Assembly (NCBI RefSeq): GCF_029870285.1
Contig: NZ_JACSYA010000006.1
Coordinates: forward strand, 1-64,000
From: Delftia sp. PS-11
GTDB taxonomy: Bacteria > Pseudomonadota > Gammaproteobacteria > Burkholderiales > Burkholderiaceae_C
Length of the DNA: 64,000 bases
Direction: 5' to 3'
The position numbers were made by a program, and so were the translations under genes. Each line of letters opens with the position of its first letter. Position 1 is the stretch's first letter. The notes under the pieces are model-generated. The model was not told the origin of the DNA. It saw only the letters and a program-made list of their open reading frames with translations, and searched no databases. Below, one piece after another: positions 18,606-26,670 of this stretch.

Positions 18606-20009
18606 CTATACCGGCTGACCCACCAGATCGTGGCCCTGGGTCCCGACGATCCGCGCCTTCACGAAATCGCCGACCTTGTAGGTCTTGCTGGCTTTTTCCG
18701 GCGGCAGCAGATGGACCACGCCATCAATCTCGGGCGCATCCGCATAGGTGCGGCCGACACCGCCCTTCTTGCCCAGGCCAACGGACTTGTCCACCAGCAC
18801 CTGCAGCGTCTGGCCCACGCGCCGCTGCAGGCGGGCCGTGGAAACCTCTTCGGCCACAGCCATGAAGCGCGCGCGGCGCTCCTCACGCACTGCCTCGGGC
18901 AGCATGCCGGGAATGTCGTTGGCGGCAGCACCCTCGACAGGGCTGTAGGCAAAACAGCCTGCACGATCGATCTGCGCCTCGCGCAGGAACTGCAGCAGGT
19001 GCTCGAACTCCTCCTCGGTCTCGCCGGGGAAGCCTGCAATGAAGGTCGAGCGGATCACCAGGTCCGGGCAGATCTCGCGCCAGCGCTGCAGGCGCTCCAG
19101 ATTCTTCTCGCCATTGGCCGGGCGCTTCATGCGCTTGAGGACATCGGGATGGCTGTGCTGGAACGGCACATCCAGGTAAGGCAGCACGCGGCCCGTGGCC
19201 ATGAACGGGATGATCTCATCCACGCTGGGATAGGGGTAGACATAATGCAGCCGCACCCAGGCGCCATAGGGCTCGGCGATCTGCGCCAGCGTCTGCACCA
19301 GTTCGAGCATGCGCGTCTTGACAGGCTTGCCGTCCCAGAAACCCGTGCGGTACTTGACATCCACACCATAGGCAGAGGTGTCCTGGCTGATGACCAACAG
19401 CTCCTTGACGCCACCCTCGAACAGCGCACGAGCCTCCTTGAGCACATCGCCCACAGGGCGCGACACCAGATCGCCGCGCATGGAGGGGATGATGCAGAAG
19501 GTGCAGCGGTGGTTGCAACCCTCGGAAATCTTCAGGTAGGCATAGTGCTTGGGTGTGAGCTTGATGCCCGCTTCACCAAACGCACCCGGCACCAGATCGA
19601 TGAAGGGATCGTGCGGCTTGGGCAGATGCGTGTGCACGGCATTCATCACCTCCTGCGTGGCATGGGGGCCGGTCACGGCCAGCACGCTGGGGTGCACCTC
19701 CTGGATCAGGTTGCCGCCCTCCTTGCCTGCCTTGGCGCCCAGACAGCCCGTGACGATGACCTTGCCGTTCTCGGCCAACGCCTCGCCAATCGTATCCAGG
19801 CTCTCGCGCACGGCATCATCGATGAAGCCGCAGGTGTTGACGATCACCAGATCAGCGCCCTCGAAGGTCTTGGAGGTCTGATAGCCCTCGGCGCTGAGCT
19901 GGGTCAGGATGAGTTCGGAGTCCGTGAGCGCCTTCGGGCACCCAAGGGATACCATACCTATACGCGGCAAGCGGGCTGCCTGTTCCACCTTCGAAGCGGT
20001 TTCATTCAT
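18606..20009 (-). CDS. rimO: Ribosomal protein S12 methylthiotransferase, chimeric 5' end from prophage B
   Basis: 467 residues. The N-terminal cluster Cys residues lie in SLGCPK, VNTCGF and VTGCLG; the radical-SAM motif is CNHRCTFC; a TRAM domain closes the protein. It methylthiolates Asp88 of S12. The first 20 codons ([20 protein letters not shown]) lie inside prophage B; from the codon for Ser21 onward the gene is chromosomal. The phage core repeat encodes SLGC plus the start of the next codon, so the frame is kept. The displaced native 5' end is still present at 58514-58558. The start codon overlaps that of the divergent integrase. Confidence 0.95.
   Translation of the reverse strand: MNETASKVEQAARLPRIGMVSLGCPKALTDSELILTQLSAEGYQTSKTFEGADLVIVNTCGFIDDAVRESLDTIGEALAENGKVIVTGCLGAKAGKEGGNLIQEVHPSVLAVTGPHATQEVMNAVHTHLPKPHDPFIDLVPGAFGEAGIKLTPKHYAYLKISEGCNHRCTFCIIPSMRGDLVSRPVGDVLKEARALFEGGVKELLVISQDTSAYGVDVKYRTGFWDGKPVKTRMLELVQTLAQIAEPYGAWVRLHYVYPYPSVDEIIPFMATGRVLPYLDVPFQHSHPDVLKRMKRPANGEKNLERLQRWREICPDLVIRSTFIAGFPGETEEEFEHLLQFLREAQIDRAGCFAYSPVEGAAANDIPGMLPEAVREERRARFMAVAEEVSTARLQRRVGQTLQVLVDKSVGLGKKGGVGRTYADAPEIDGVVHLLPPEKASKTYKVGDFVKARIVGTQGHDLVGQPV
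19936..19949. other. attL core of prophage B
   Basis: GGGCACCCAAGGGA, identical to 58500-58513. It lies in rimO codons 21-25 (the conserved SLGCP stretch). Flanking bases differ on both sides, so 14 bp is the exact shared length. The crossover dinucleotide must lie within it. Confidence 0.9.
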
Positions 20010-21669
20010 GGGAAAAAATTCTCTTAAGGGTCTTGTCTATAGCTACCTGCGGTTCTCGGACCCCAAGCAATCAACGGGGAGCAGCACGGACAGACAGCTG
20101 GCATACGCGGAAAAATGGGCATCGGAGCACGGCCTGCAGCTCGACAGCAGCCTGACCCTCCGAGACGAGGGCCTGAGTGCCTACCACCAACAGCACATCA
20201 AAACGGGCGCGCTTGGAGTGTTTCTGCGCGCCGTGGAAGACGGCCGCGTGCCGCATGGGTCAGTACTGGTCGTGGAGGGGCTGGACCGCCTCTCGCGCGC
20301 CGAACCCATACAGGCCCAGGCGCAACTAGCCCAGATTGTAAATGCGGGCATCACAGTGGTCACAGCGTCCGATGGGAAGGCCTACAGCCGCACAAGGCTG
20401 AAAGAAAATCCGATGGATCTGGTCTACAGCCTGCTGGTGATGATCCGCGCCCACGAAGAAAGCGACACAAAGAGCAAGCGCGTGAAGGCCAGTATCAGGC
20501 GCCTGTGCGAAGGCTGGCAAAACGGCACATACAGGGGCCGCGTGAACCAGGGGCATGACCCGGAATGGGTCAAGGACATGGCAGGAAAGTGGGAGCTTGA
20601 CGCAGAGCGGGCAGCAGCCGTGCGCCGGGCAGTGCAGCTATATGTACAGGGACACGGCGGCAAAGGGATTGTGCAGCGCCTCGATGCTGAAGGGCTCCAG
20701 CTCTACAGCACGACAGCCGCCAACAAGACAACACAGGTCTACAGGCTGCTGAAAATGCCGCAGCTCGCCGGCATCAAGCCCATCACCATCGATGGCGAGG
20801 AATACCAGTTGCGCGACTACTATCCTGCCCTACTGAGTGCAGATGAATGGTCCGAACTGCAGCGGGTCGCCGCGCAAAGCGGCCGCCGGCGGGTCAAGGG
20901 GGATCTGCCCCACGTCATCACGGGGCTGGGCATCACGATCTGCGGATACTGCGGCCACCCTATGTCGGGCCAGCACCTGGCCACAAAAAACCGCCTGCCA
21001 GATGGGCGGCTGCGCGACGGCAACCGTAGGCTGCTCTGCGCGTCGGCAGCAGCCTACGGCGGTGGCTGCCCCGTGGCGGGCAGCACAAGCGTGGCGCCCA
21101 TAGAGCGCGCCATCATGTCGTACTGCAGCGACATCGTGAACCTGCAGGCCCTGTACGGCGCAGACCGCAGCCAGGCGCCGCGTGCCCAGGTCGCCGCTGC
21201 ACGGCAGGAAGTGGACAAGATCAGCGCCCAACTCGACAAGCTCACGGATGCGATGCTGGCCAGCGCGGACGAAGGAACGCCCGTGGTGTTCGCACGCCGC
21301 GCCCGGCAGTTGGAAAGCGAGCTGGAGGCAGCGCAGGCCCGACTGCAGGGGGCCGAGCTGGATCTAGCCGGAGCGGCGCGCACGGACATTGCTGGGGCTG
21401 ATGCTGCTTGGCGGGCACTCGCCGCCGGCGTGGAAGCACAGGAGATTGAGCCTCGGCTACAGGCCCGGCAGTTGGTGGCGGACACCTTCGAGCGCATCGT
21501 GGTGTATGCGCGTGGGGTCAGCCCCGACCCCGAGGCCTCCGAGCGCAGCTACAAAATTGACTTGGTGCTCATAGCACGTGGTGGCGTGGCTAGGCTGCTC
21601 ACTGTGGATCGCCAGGGCAACTGGATCGCGGGGGAGCAGTCAGCCCTTAAAGATCAAACACACCGATGA
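20008..21669 (+). CDS. int: Large serine recombinase (integrase of prophage B)
   Basis: 553 residues. Resolvase domain starts [12 protein letters not shown] with the nucleophile Ser17 in the Y-x-R-x-S pattern, plus the GLDRLSR block. A recombinase domain follows, then a zinc ribbon ([10 protein letters not shown] ... C ... C, about residues 312-352) and a long coiled coil (about 400-460). These are the parts of large serine integrases. No clear ribosome site is visible. The ATG shares two bases with the divergent rimO ATG, so each gene's promoter must lie inside the other's coding sequence. The frame is open upstream, but that part is rimO antisense. Confidence 0.93.
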   Translation: MGKNSLKGLVYSYLRFSDPKQSTGSSTDRQLAYAEKWASEHGLQLDSSLTLRDEGLSAYHQQHIKTGALGVFLRAVEDGRVPHGSVLVVEGLDRLSRAEPIQAQAQLAQIVNAGITVVTASDGKAYSRTRLKENPMDLVYSLLVMIRAHEESDTKSKRVKASIRRLCEGWQNGTYRGRVNQGHDPEWVKDMAGKWELDAERAAAVRRAVQLYVQGHGGKGIVQRLDAEGLQLYSTTAANKTTQVYRLLKMPQLAGIKPITIDGEEYQLRDYYPALLSADEWSELQRVAAQSGRRRVKGDLPHVITGLGITICGYCGHPMSGQHLATKNRLPDGRLRDGNRRLLCASAAAYGGGCPVAGSTSVAPIERAIMSYCSDIVNLQALYGADRSQAPRAQVAAARQEVDKISAQLDKLTDAMLASADEGTPVVFARRARQLESELEAAQARLQGAELDLAGAARTDIAGADAAWRALAAGVEAQEIEPRLQARQLVADTFERIVVYARGVSPDPEASERSYKIDLVLIARGGVARLLTVDRQGNWIAGEQSALKDQTHR

Positions 21670-22068
21670 TGCATCGGCGTGCTTACTCTCTGGAATTGTA
21701 GATTTATTCTTTAAACACCCTACCAAATGTGGCACCATAAAAAGCATACCTACGACATCGAAACAGGACAGGGGTTTGGCGCGGAGCGACCTCGCACACA
21801 GTCATGCCGCCGCCAGCGAACCCAACGGAGCTCACCACTACACAGAGCAAGATCGCTGACAGTGGACCATCCGAGCAACTGGAGCCCCTGGGGAACAGGC
21901 ATCATCGATGGGCATGTTCGCGTTTGACGCATTACGCCCTCAAATGCAACCAAGTCACCGAAATTCCCCTTGTAGCCACATCGAGCTGTCGCTTAAAAAT
22001 AAGTAACTACTTACACCCAAAAAACATTCCTCACGAAAGAAAAATCTTCGCTTACAGCGAATTTTTTG
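21670..22068. other. Non-coding stretch between integrase and retron
   Basis: About 400 bases without a convincing gene. An imperfect hairpin (CACACCGATG / CATCGGCGTG) overlaps the integrase stop but lacks a T run. Base composition falls toward AT-rich rightwards, marking the edge of the retron insertion. Nothing else recognised. Confidence 0.5.
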
Positions 22069-22098
22069 TTGACCTTCAACCATCGCCAGTGCTAAAGT
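22069..22098 (+). promoter_or_regulatory. Probable retron promoter
   Basis: TTGACC (22069-22074), 18-base spacer, TAAAGT (22093-22098). Good sigma-70 fit. Predicted start near 22105, just before the structured RNA. Confidence 0.6.
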
Positions 22099-22099
22099 A

Positions 22100-22345
22100 C
22101 GTCCTGACGGCTAGAGATCCAGTCTCGCGATTGGGGGAGCGAAAGCTCCATGGAGGTGCAAGCCTCTACTCCGTCCCTGCACCTGCATCAAGCAGTTGAA
22201 CGGGATAGGCGCGTCGGCGAGACCGACGCGTTAATCGAGCCGAGGGAAATGAACGAGGTTTTCTCTACGATTGTTGGTTAGTGTGACTTGCGAGAGGCTC
22301 AGCAAAGCAAGCTGGGTCGTTTCACTAACATGTTCTTGAAAGAGA
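22100..22345 (+). ncRNA. Candidate retron msr-msd RNA
   Basis: A gene-free, highly structured stretch directly upstream of the retron genes. Visible hairpins: 22136-22149 (GGAGC GAAA GCTCC), 22154-22184 (AGGTGCA / TGCACCT), 22210-22230 (eight perfect pairs, CGCGTCGG / CCGACGCG), and a long one at 22277-22329 closed by GTTAGTG / CACTAAC with an inner CTCAGC / GCTGGG stem. Three short msr-like hairpins followed by one long msd-like hairpin is the expected retron order. The a1/a2 pairing and the branching G could not be fixed by eye; only weak candidates such as GTCTC (22122) with GAGAC (22342) were seen. Ends are therefore approximate. Confidence 0.7.
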
Positions 22346-22397
22346 CAAAATGCAACCGTATAAAACCGTTAAACCTCGTTCCGTTAAGGAAAAGAAG

Positions 22398-22544
22398 ATG
22401 GGCAAGCCGTCGGCTGCTGACGAAAAAAGTCAGAAGCCTTCATCACTGGCCCTTCTGAGTGCTGTTATGAATTTTGTTGGGGGTCTCGGGAAAATTCTCG
22501 ATTTCTGCGACAAGGGGATTGACAAAATCAAAGAATTCTTCTAA
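22398..22544 (+). CDS. Retron small ORF, 48 residues, toxin-like
   Basis: Start chosen at the ATG preceded by AAGGA at eight bases; an ATG at 22350 in the same frame would add 16 basic residues but has no clear ribosome site. The protein has a polar start, a hydrophobic middle (SSLALLSAVMNFVGGLGKIL) and a charged amphipathic end (CDKGIDKIKEFF). It resembles small membrane-active toxins in general shape only. It sits between the ncRNA and the HTH gene in a retron operon, where effector proteins are usually encoded. Function inferred, not shown. Confidence 0.6.
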   Translation: MGKPSAADEKSQKPSSLALLSAVMNFVGGLGKILDFCDKGIDKIKEFF

Positions 22545-22585
22545 CCGCAACTCACCTCGATTCTTTTACTTTTTTTGGAGGCTGT

Positions 22586-22897
22586 ATGCTAGGCGAAGCG
22601 CTACGGCTTGTTCGTGTTTACCACGACATGACACAGACTCAGCTATCCTATGAGCTTGGTCTTTCGAATTCCTTTCTTTCAGAAATTGAATCTGGGAAAA
22701 AGACTCCATCCTTGGAAATCCTCGGAAAATACTCCGAGAGATTTGGAATATCAATGTCATCTTTACTTTTTTTCTCGGAAAGTCTAGATGACGACAAATT
22801 TGGCTCCAAGGTTAGATTTTCAGTTGGCAAGAAGGCATTAGCCTTACTTAACTGGGCAGCTAACACATCAAAAAAGCGGATTACCGCGAAGGCATAG
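22586..22897 (+). CDS. Retron-associated XRE-family HTH protein
   Basis: 103 residues with GGAGG before the ATG. Residues 3-65 form a clear XRE/Cro-type HTH (MTQTQLSYELGLSNSFLSEIESGKKTPSLEILGKYSERF). The remaining 40 residues are unlike other repressors. Stop and reverse transcriptase start are four bases apart, so the two are co-expressed. AT-rich like the rest of the operon. It could be an effector, antitoxin or autoregulator; HTH proteins define one published retron type (type VI, from memory). Confidence 0.8.
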   Translation: MLGEALRLVRVYHDMTQTQLSYELGLSNSFLSEIESGKKTPSLEILGKYSERFGISMSSLLFFSESLDDDKFGSKVRFSVGKKALALLNWAANTSKKRITAKA

Positions 22898-22901
22898 AAA
22901 A

Positions 22902-23960
22902 ATGCCTGGTTACGCATTTGATCAGTGTGCTTTTTTTAAACTACGTTCCAAGGCACGACTGGCGAATTTACTATGCACGAGCCAAGCCACACTCAAAGCA
23001 CTCACTGGACCAAATCAATATAAATTATTTAAAATTCCAGAAACTACATGTGAGTTTACTGGAAAACCAAAAAAATCGCGCAATGTTGAGGAGCCCAAGC
23101 GTGAATTGAGGCGCATTCACGACAGAATTCGTGATTTACTTTCCCGTGTCGAATTAGTGAGTTATGCGCATGCGGCAGTCAAACACAGATCTTACCGATC
23201 AAACGCCAAAGCACATCAATATTCTGATGTTGTTGCAACATTTGATATTGAGCAATTTTATCCATCAACTTCACAAGAGCATGTAAAGCAATTCTTTTTT
23301 CAAGAGATGCAGTGCTCTGCAGATGTTGCCTCATTACTTAGCAAAGTTATTTGCTACTGCCCTACGCCAGGGGACGTTGGCCGCCTACCCACCGGTAGCC
23401 CTGTTAGCCCAATTATTTCTATCTATGCAAACAAGCCAATGTTTGACGCGCTTAATAGATTGGCGCGTTCATCGGGCTTGATTTTTACTTGCTATGTCGA
23501 TGACATTACTTTTTCTGGAGCCAGGCAACCGCCTAAGCTTTGCAGGCGGGTTGAGTCCATTGTATCTAGTCATGGCCACAAAATCAATAAGAGCAAAACA
23601 AGATTTTTTGGAAAAGGCTCTACAAAGCACATAACAGGTGTAGTAGTTAGAGACGGAAAAATAGCAGTACCGCATTCTCGATTCTTTAAAGCACGAAAAA
23701 TTGAAGAGAGAATCAATGAAGCAGGAACACAATTAGAAAAAATTCGCCTAACAAGAAAATTATCCGGTTTACTCGGGGAAGCAGCATCTATAGATGAAAG
23801 GTATCGCCCATTAGCTGAAGCCGCTTACAGCAGCTTAAATCATCCAATCTACGAAAAAGTTATTACCATTTCTGGTGAAATTATATTCACAAAAAAAACC
23901 GATACTCCATCAATATTTTCACCGATCCTTCCAGCAGACGACATTCCTCCATGGGACTAG
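22902..23960 (+). CDS. ret: Retron reverse transcriptase
   Basis: 352 residues. Retron-specific motifs are present: NAKAH (101-105, NAxxH of region X), FDIEQFYPS (first catalytic Asp115), LPTGSPVSPIIS (162-173), CYVDDITFSG (catalytic YVDD, 198-201) and KHITGVVV (243-249; VTG-like motif of region Y). These place it with retron enzymes rather than group II intron or DGR reverse transcriptases. It would prime from the folded ncRNA and make RNA-linked msDNA. The C-terminal tail after about residue 310 is acidic/proline-rich. Codon use and AT content differ sharply from the flanking phage genes. Confidence 0.93.
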   Translation: MPGYAFDQCAFFKLRSKARLANLLCTSQATLKALTGPNQYKLFKIPETTCEFTGKPKKSRNVEEPKRELRRIHDRIRDLLSRVELVSYAHAAVKHRSYRSNAKAHQYSDVVATFDIEQFYPSTSQEHVKQFFFQEMQCSADVASLLSKVICYCPTPGDVGRLPTGSPVSPIISIYANKPMFDALNRLARSSGLIFTCYVDDITFSGARQPPKLCRRVESIVSSHGHKINKSKTRFFGKGSTKHITGVVVRDGKIAVPHSRFFKARKIEERINEAGTQLEKIRLTRKLSGLLGEAASIDERYRPLAEAAYSSLNHPIYEKVITISGEIIFTKKTDTPSIFSPILPADDIPPWD

Positions 23961-24037
23961 ATTTTTCAAAATTTTAATACACCGCACAAATTTCATATTT
24001 CCGAATTACAAGAAAAACAGAATTAATTTCTTTTCTA

Positions 24038-24163
24038 GGGCGTGTTATGAAATTCCGCGCAAGTCGTTGATTTCAATGAAAAATTTCACGATTTCCACGT
24101 TTTGCAAAAACGTGCGCAAGTGCTTGCCACAAAAGAGAATTTTTCAAAGTGCATAACACGCTC
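24038..24163. mobile_element. Small non-autonomous inverted-repeat element (MITE-like)
   Basis: TAGGGCGTGTTATG at 24036-24049 is the reverse complement, with one mismatch, of CATAACACGCTCTA at 24152-24165. A TA occurs at both outer edges, fitting a TA target duplication. The 126-bp interior codes for nothing and contains a further palindrome (CACGTTTTGC...AACGTG). GAGCGTGTTATG ends resemble IS termini seen in this bacterial family; no transposase is present. Confidence 0.65.
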
Positions 24164-24165
24164 TA

Positions 24166-24429
24166 AGATAAATTCTATTTATTGCACAGCACCCTGGATC
24201 TTATTTCTGCATCCAAGGAAAATTTAATACTACGCATAGGCGGCTCCGTCAGCAGCACCAACTCCAAGAGGCTAGGCACAGAGAAGTCCTACTAGGCAGC
24301 ACTAGATCTCAATATCTGATCTAAACGAAGATAAGGCTTGGATTGCGCAAAAGAACGTTACTTCTGGAGAAATCAGGCACAGCGGACTTTTGTCTTGCAA
24401 CAGGAATGGAGCCAACACGATATTTATCG
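24166..24429. other. Gene-free stretch between MITE-like element and lysis genes
   Basis: About 260 bases, moderately AT-rich at first and rising in GC toward the Rz gene. No ORF with a ribosome site and no strong hairpin. It marks the right edge of the accessory insertion; nothing more can be read. Confidence 0.45.
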
Positions 24430-25014
24430 TCAATTTTCACCTTGTTCGCGAGCATCCTCGACGTCAAGGATCTGATTGACTTGGCTGGCCAGCGATCCAT
24501 AGCCAGCCCGGCAGACAGCCAGCGCCTCCGCTACATCCCGCTCGCTTGCGTATCCGGCAGCGTCGTGCGCAGCGGGGGAAGGGGTCGGGGCCGCACTCGA
24601 AGAGTCGCCGGCAGCGGCTCGCACATCATCTGCACCGGAGGCAGCGGCGCCGATACCGTTGAGCATGCGGACAGTGCCAGCATCGAGACACTGGCGACGA
24701 GATAGCAGAGCGATTTGCGCATGTGCGCCTCCTAATTTTTTGTTCAGGGTGTCAAGCGCCGCAGCGTGCTTGCCGGCCGCAGTGCCTGCCGTCTTGCGCT
24801 CGGCTTGGCGCCTGAGGTCTGCGGCCTTGTCGGCGAGGCGCTGGACCTCGGCACGCGCCAGCGCCTCGCGGTCATGGCGTGCCTGCCAAGCCTGCCCAGT
24901 GAAATGCCAGCCACCGGCCGCGCCGGCGGCCGCACAGACCACGCCCAGCAGCACATAGGGCAGCGCGGCTGCAGCCACGCGCACGGCCCAGGATTGAGGA
25001 GTCAGGGCCGCCAT
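24430..25014 (-). CDS. Rz: Rz-like inner-membrane spanin subunit
   Basis: 194 residues. One N-terminal membrane segment (residues about 15-35) followed by a long helical, charged periplasmic part (REALARAEVQRLADKAADLRRQAERK), the i-spanin architecture. It carries a fully nested second gene (Rz1) in another frame, which strongly supports the assignment. It would span the periplasm with Rz1 and disrupt the outer membrane in the last step of lysis. Its stop is the end of the late operon. Confidence 0.88.
   Translation of the reverse strand: MAALTPQSWAVRVAAAALPYVLLGVVCAAAGAAGGWHFTGQAWQARHDREALARAEVQRLADKAADLRRQAERKTAGTAAGKHAAALDTLNKKLGGAHAQIALLSRRQCLDAGTVRMLNGIGAAASGADDVRAAAGDSSSAAPTPSPAAHDAAGYASERDVAEALAVCRAGYGSLASQVNQILDVEDAREQGEN
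24531..24722 (-). CDS. Rz1: Rz1-like outer-membrane lipoprotein spanin, nested in Rz
   Basis: 63 residues. Signal peptide with lipobox LALSAC at residues 16-21, then a short proline-rich mature part (APLPPVQMMCEPLPATL, RPRPLPPL). Entirely inside the Rz gene in a different frame, as in lambda. Partner of Rz in spanin-mediated lysis. Confidence 0.88.
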   Translation of the reverse strand: MRKSLCYLVASVSMLALSACSTVSAPLPPVQMMCEPLPATLRVRPRPLPPLRTTLPDTQASGM

Positions 25015-25017
25015 GGG

Positions 25018-25473
25018 TCACACCTCCTGAATGCCTGCCATCGTGTTGCGGCCGTGGACGGTGATCACGCGATTGACGGGTTTGTCGGGCGTGCGGATCG
25101 ACAGATGGACCCACTGCTTGCCGCCCACGCTCTCGTAGATGATCTGTCCGATGCCGAGCGCGTTGATATGCGGCGCCAGGGCCTTGGCCAGATCATACGG
25201 AGCGCCGAATTGCGGCGCCACGATGTCAGCAGCAGAGCCGATTGCGTGGTCACTGCTGGTCACGCCGCCCACAGCCGCATTGACTGCGCGCGAGCGGTAG
25301 CCGCTGGTGACGATGACGGGCACACCCAGATGAGCGCGCACGCGCTCCAGCATCGCGGCTGTGAGCACCAGGCGCTGCAGCGCCTCTGCAGTGGGCGTGT
25401 TGTCCAGGCCCAAGCGCTGGGCAGTGCTGCTGGCGGTCATTTCGGCCAGCGTGAAATGGGGGGTCAATTGCAT
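25018..25473 (-). CDS. Endolysin, peptidase M15 family
   Basis: 151 residues from MQLTPHFTLAEMTAS, with AGAGGGA upstream; the longer frame overlaps the holin and is not used. Metal ligands are in TSSDHAIGSAADI (His and Asp) and near WVHLSIR (His). LGVPVIVTSGYRSRAVNAAVGG is the conserved opening of this family, seen in phage L-Ala-D-Glu peptidases. It cuts peptidoglycan cross-links. No signal peptide, so it needs the holin encoded just upstream. Confidence 0.9.
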   Translation of the reverse strand: MQLTPHFTLAEMTASSTAQRLGLDNTPTAEALQRLVLTAAMLERVRAHLGVPVIVTSGYRSRAVNAAVGGVTSSDHAIGSAADIVAPQFGAPYDLAKALAPHINALGIGQIIYESVGGKQWVHLSIRTPDKPVNRVITVHGRNTMAGIQEV

Positions 25474-25475
25474 AT

Positions 25476-25757
25476 CTATCCCTCTTTGAATCGGGTGCGA
25501 ACGATGAGCACGACAAAGCCCGCGAACATGCACAGTTCACGGGTCGATGGCGGGCGGGGGTCGAAGATGGGCGCGACGAGCGCGCCGGCGCCGGCAAGGG
25601 CCAGCAATGCCCAAGCCAGGGCCTTGAGCCAGGCGAGCAGCCGGCCATTGGCCGTCAGGCCGGGCAGGCATGGCCGCGTGCGCTCCAGCTTGTTGAGCGC
25701 CTCGGCAAGCACGACCAGGCCGAAGATCCACAGCAACGGGGATGCGAACTGCTGCAT
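25476..25757 (-). CDS. Putative holin, small membrane protein
   Basis: 93 residues with about three hydrophobic segments (PLLWIFGLVVLAEAL; LAWALLALAGAGALVAPI; LCMFAGFVVLIV) and a basic C-terminus. Directly before the endolysin. Size, topology and position suit a class I/II holin or a partner of the next membrane protein. Confidence 0.65.
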   Translation of the reverse strand: MQQFASPLLWIFGLVVLAEALNKLERTRPCLPGLTANGRLLAWLKALAWALLALAGAGALVAPIFDPRPPSTRELCMFAGFVVLIVRTRFKEG

Positions 25758-25758
25758 G

Positions 25759-26157
25759 TCAGCCTCCCTCTGTTTCCGCTGGCCAGTAGCGGCGCATCAG
25801 TGCGACAAGCACACGCTGCGCACCGGCACCAACGAGAAACGCCATGGACAGCATCAACGCCGGCGGCACGTTCGCAACAAGCAATGCCAGGGGTGTGAGA
25901 TAGCCGGAGGTGATAGAACTTGCCCAGGCCACGGCCAAGCGACGCACAGATGTGCGCAGCAGCTCGCGCCATGTGTCGGTCGTTCCCGGAACCGTGTTGA
26001 GCAAGATGATGCTGACCAAGCTACCGAAGAAGCCAGCCAGCAGCAGATCGGCATGGAGCCCGAGGGGCATGCCGAATACCGTGAGTGCAGACGTCGAGAC
26101 TGCAGCACCGGCCACGACAGCGGCACCGGCCGCTGTCGTTGTGGGTTCGGGCATCAT
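25759..26157 (-). CDS. Second lysis-module membrane protein (holin or antiholin)
   Basis: 132 residues. Hydrophobic segments near 8-35, 38-55, 75-105 and 106-120. It opens the lysis cassette after a terminator and is coupled to the next membrane protein (one base apart). Two tandem small membrane proteins before an endolysin often form a holin/antiholin pair; which is which cannot be told here. Confidence 0.6.
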   Translation of the reverse strand: MMPEPTTTAAGAAVVAGAAVSTSALTVFGMPLGLHADLLLAGFFGSLVSIILLNTVPGTTDTWRELLRTSVRRLAVAWASSITSGYLTPLALLVANVPPALMLSMAFLVGAGAQRVLVALMRRYWPAETEGG

Positions 26158-26170
26158 GAGATTCCAGGCA

Positions 26171-26194
26171 TAAAAAAACCCGCCGAAGCGGGTT
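26171..26194 (-). terminator. Terminator between tail and lysis modules
   Basis: AACCCGC / GCGGGTT stem with TTCG loop on the minus strand, followed by seven T residues. It lies between the tail-fibre gene and the lysis cassette; late transcription must read through, perhaps by antitermination. Confidence 0.85.
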
Positions 26195-26217
26195 GGTGTG
26201 TTTTGGGGCGCCAGCGA

Positions 26218-26670
26218 TCAGAGCGTCACGGCCCGGCGAAAAAGCTCATCAAGCTCGGCCTGGCTGTGCCCCAGCGCAGCCCAGATTTGCTGCAGGAACG
26301 GGTTTGCACGCTCCCACGTCGCAGCACCCAGCTCCGCTTGCATGCGGCGCTTTTCGATGGGGTCAGGCTCTGCCGCGATCTTGGCCTCCAGCCAGTGCAA
26401 AACCGTGAGCTGCTGGCCGTCCACCTCCATGGGCACCGTCAGCAATACCAATTCGCCTTGGCGCTTGGAACATGAGTCAGGCACGGGCGGCGGCAGATCG
26501 GGGGCTGGCGGGGGCGGCGTCAAGGCGTGACCATCCCACAGCCAGCCCACGCCGCCCGCATGCTGCTCTGCATCGATGCAGACGGCATCCGGGTATGCGG
26601 CCTCAGCCTCGGCGACCGTGGCAATGATGGTGTTGACGACCACCCCGTCTTCGATGATGTGCACCTGCAT
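26218..26670 (-). CDS. Tail-fibre-associated protein
   Basis: 150 residues. The short N-terminal beta-like part (MQVHIIEDGVVVNTI...GWLWDGHALTPPPPAPDLPP) ends in a proline hinge, followed by a helical C-terminal half. This layout recurs in small proteins after fibre genes, some of which are fibre assembly or tip proteins. It follows the adhesin with the stop and start nearly touching. Exact role unknown. Confidence 0.55.
   Translation of the reverse strand: MQVHIIEDGVVVNTIIATVAEAEAAYPDAVCIDAEQHAGGVGWLWDGHALTPPPPAPDLPPPVPDSCSKRQGELVLLTVPMEVDGQQLTVLHWLEAKIAAEPDPIEKRRMQAELGAATWERANPFLQQIWAALGHSQAELDELFRRAVTL

Noticed and set aside
21804..22199. A 131-codon plus-strand frame entering the retron RNA region
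   Set aside because: No ribosome site, mixed composition and overlap with the promoter and hairpins. The stretch reads better as non-coding.
22902..23960. Reverse transcriptase considered as part of a diversity-generating retroelement
   Set aside because: No template/variable repeat pair, no Avd gene and no variable C-type lectin target was seen, and the NAxxH and ITG motifs are those of retrons.
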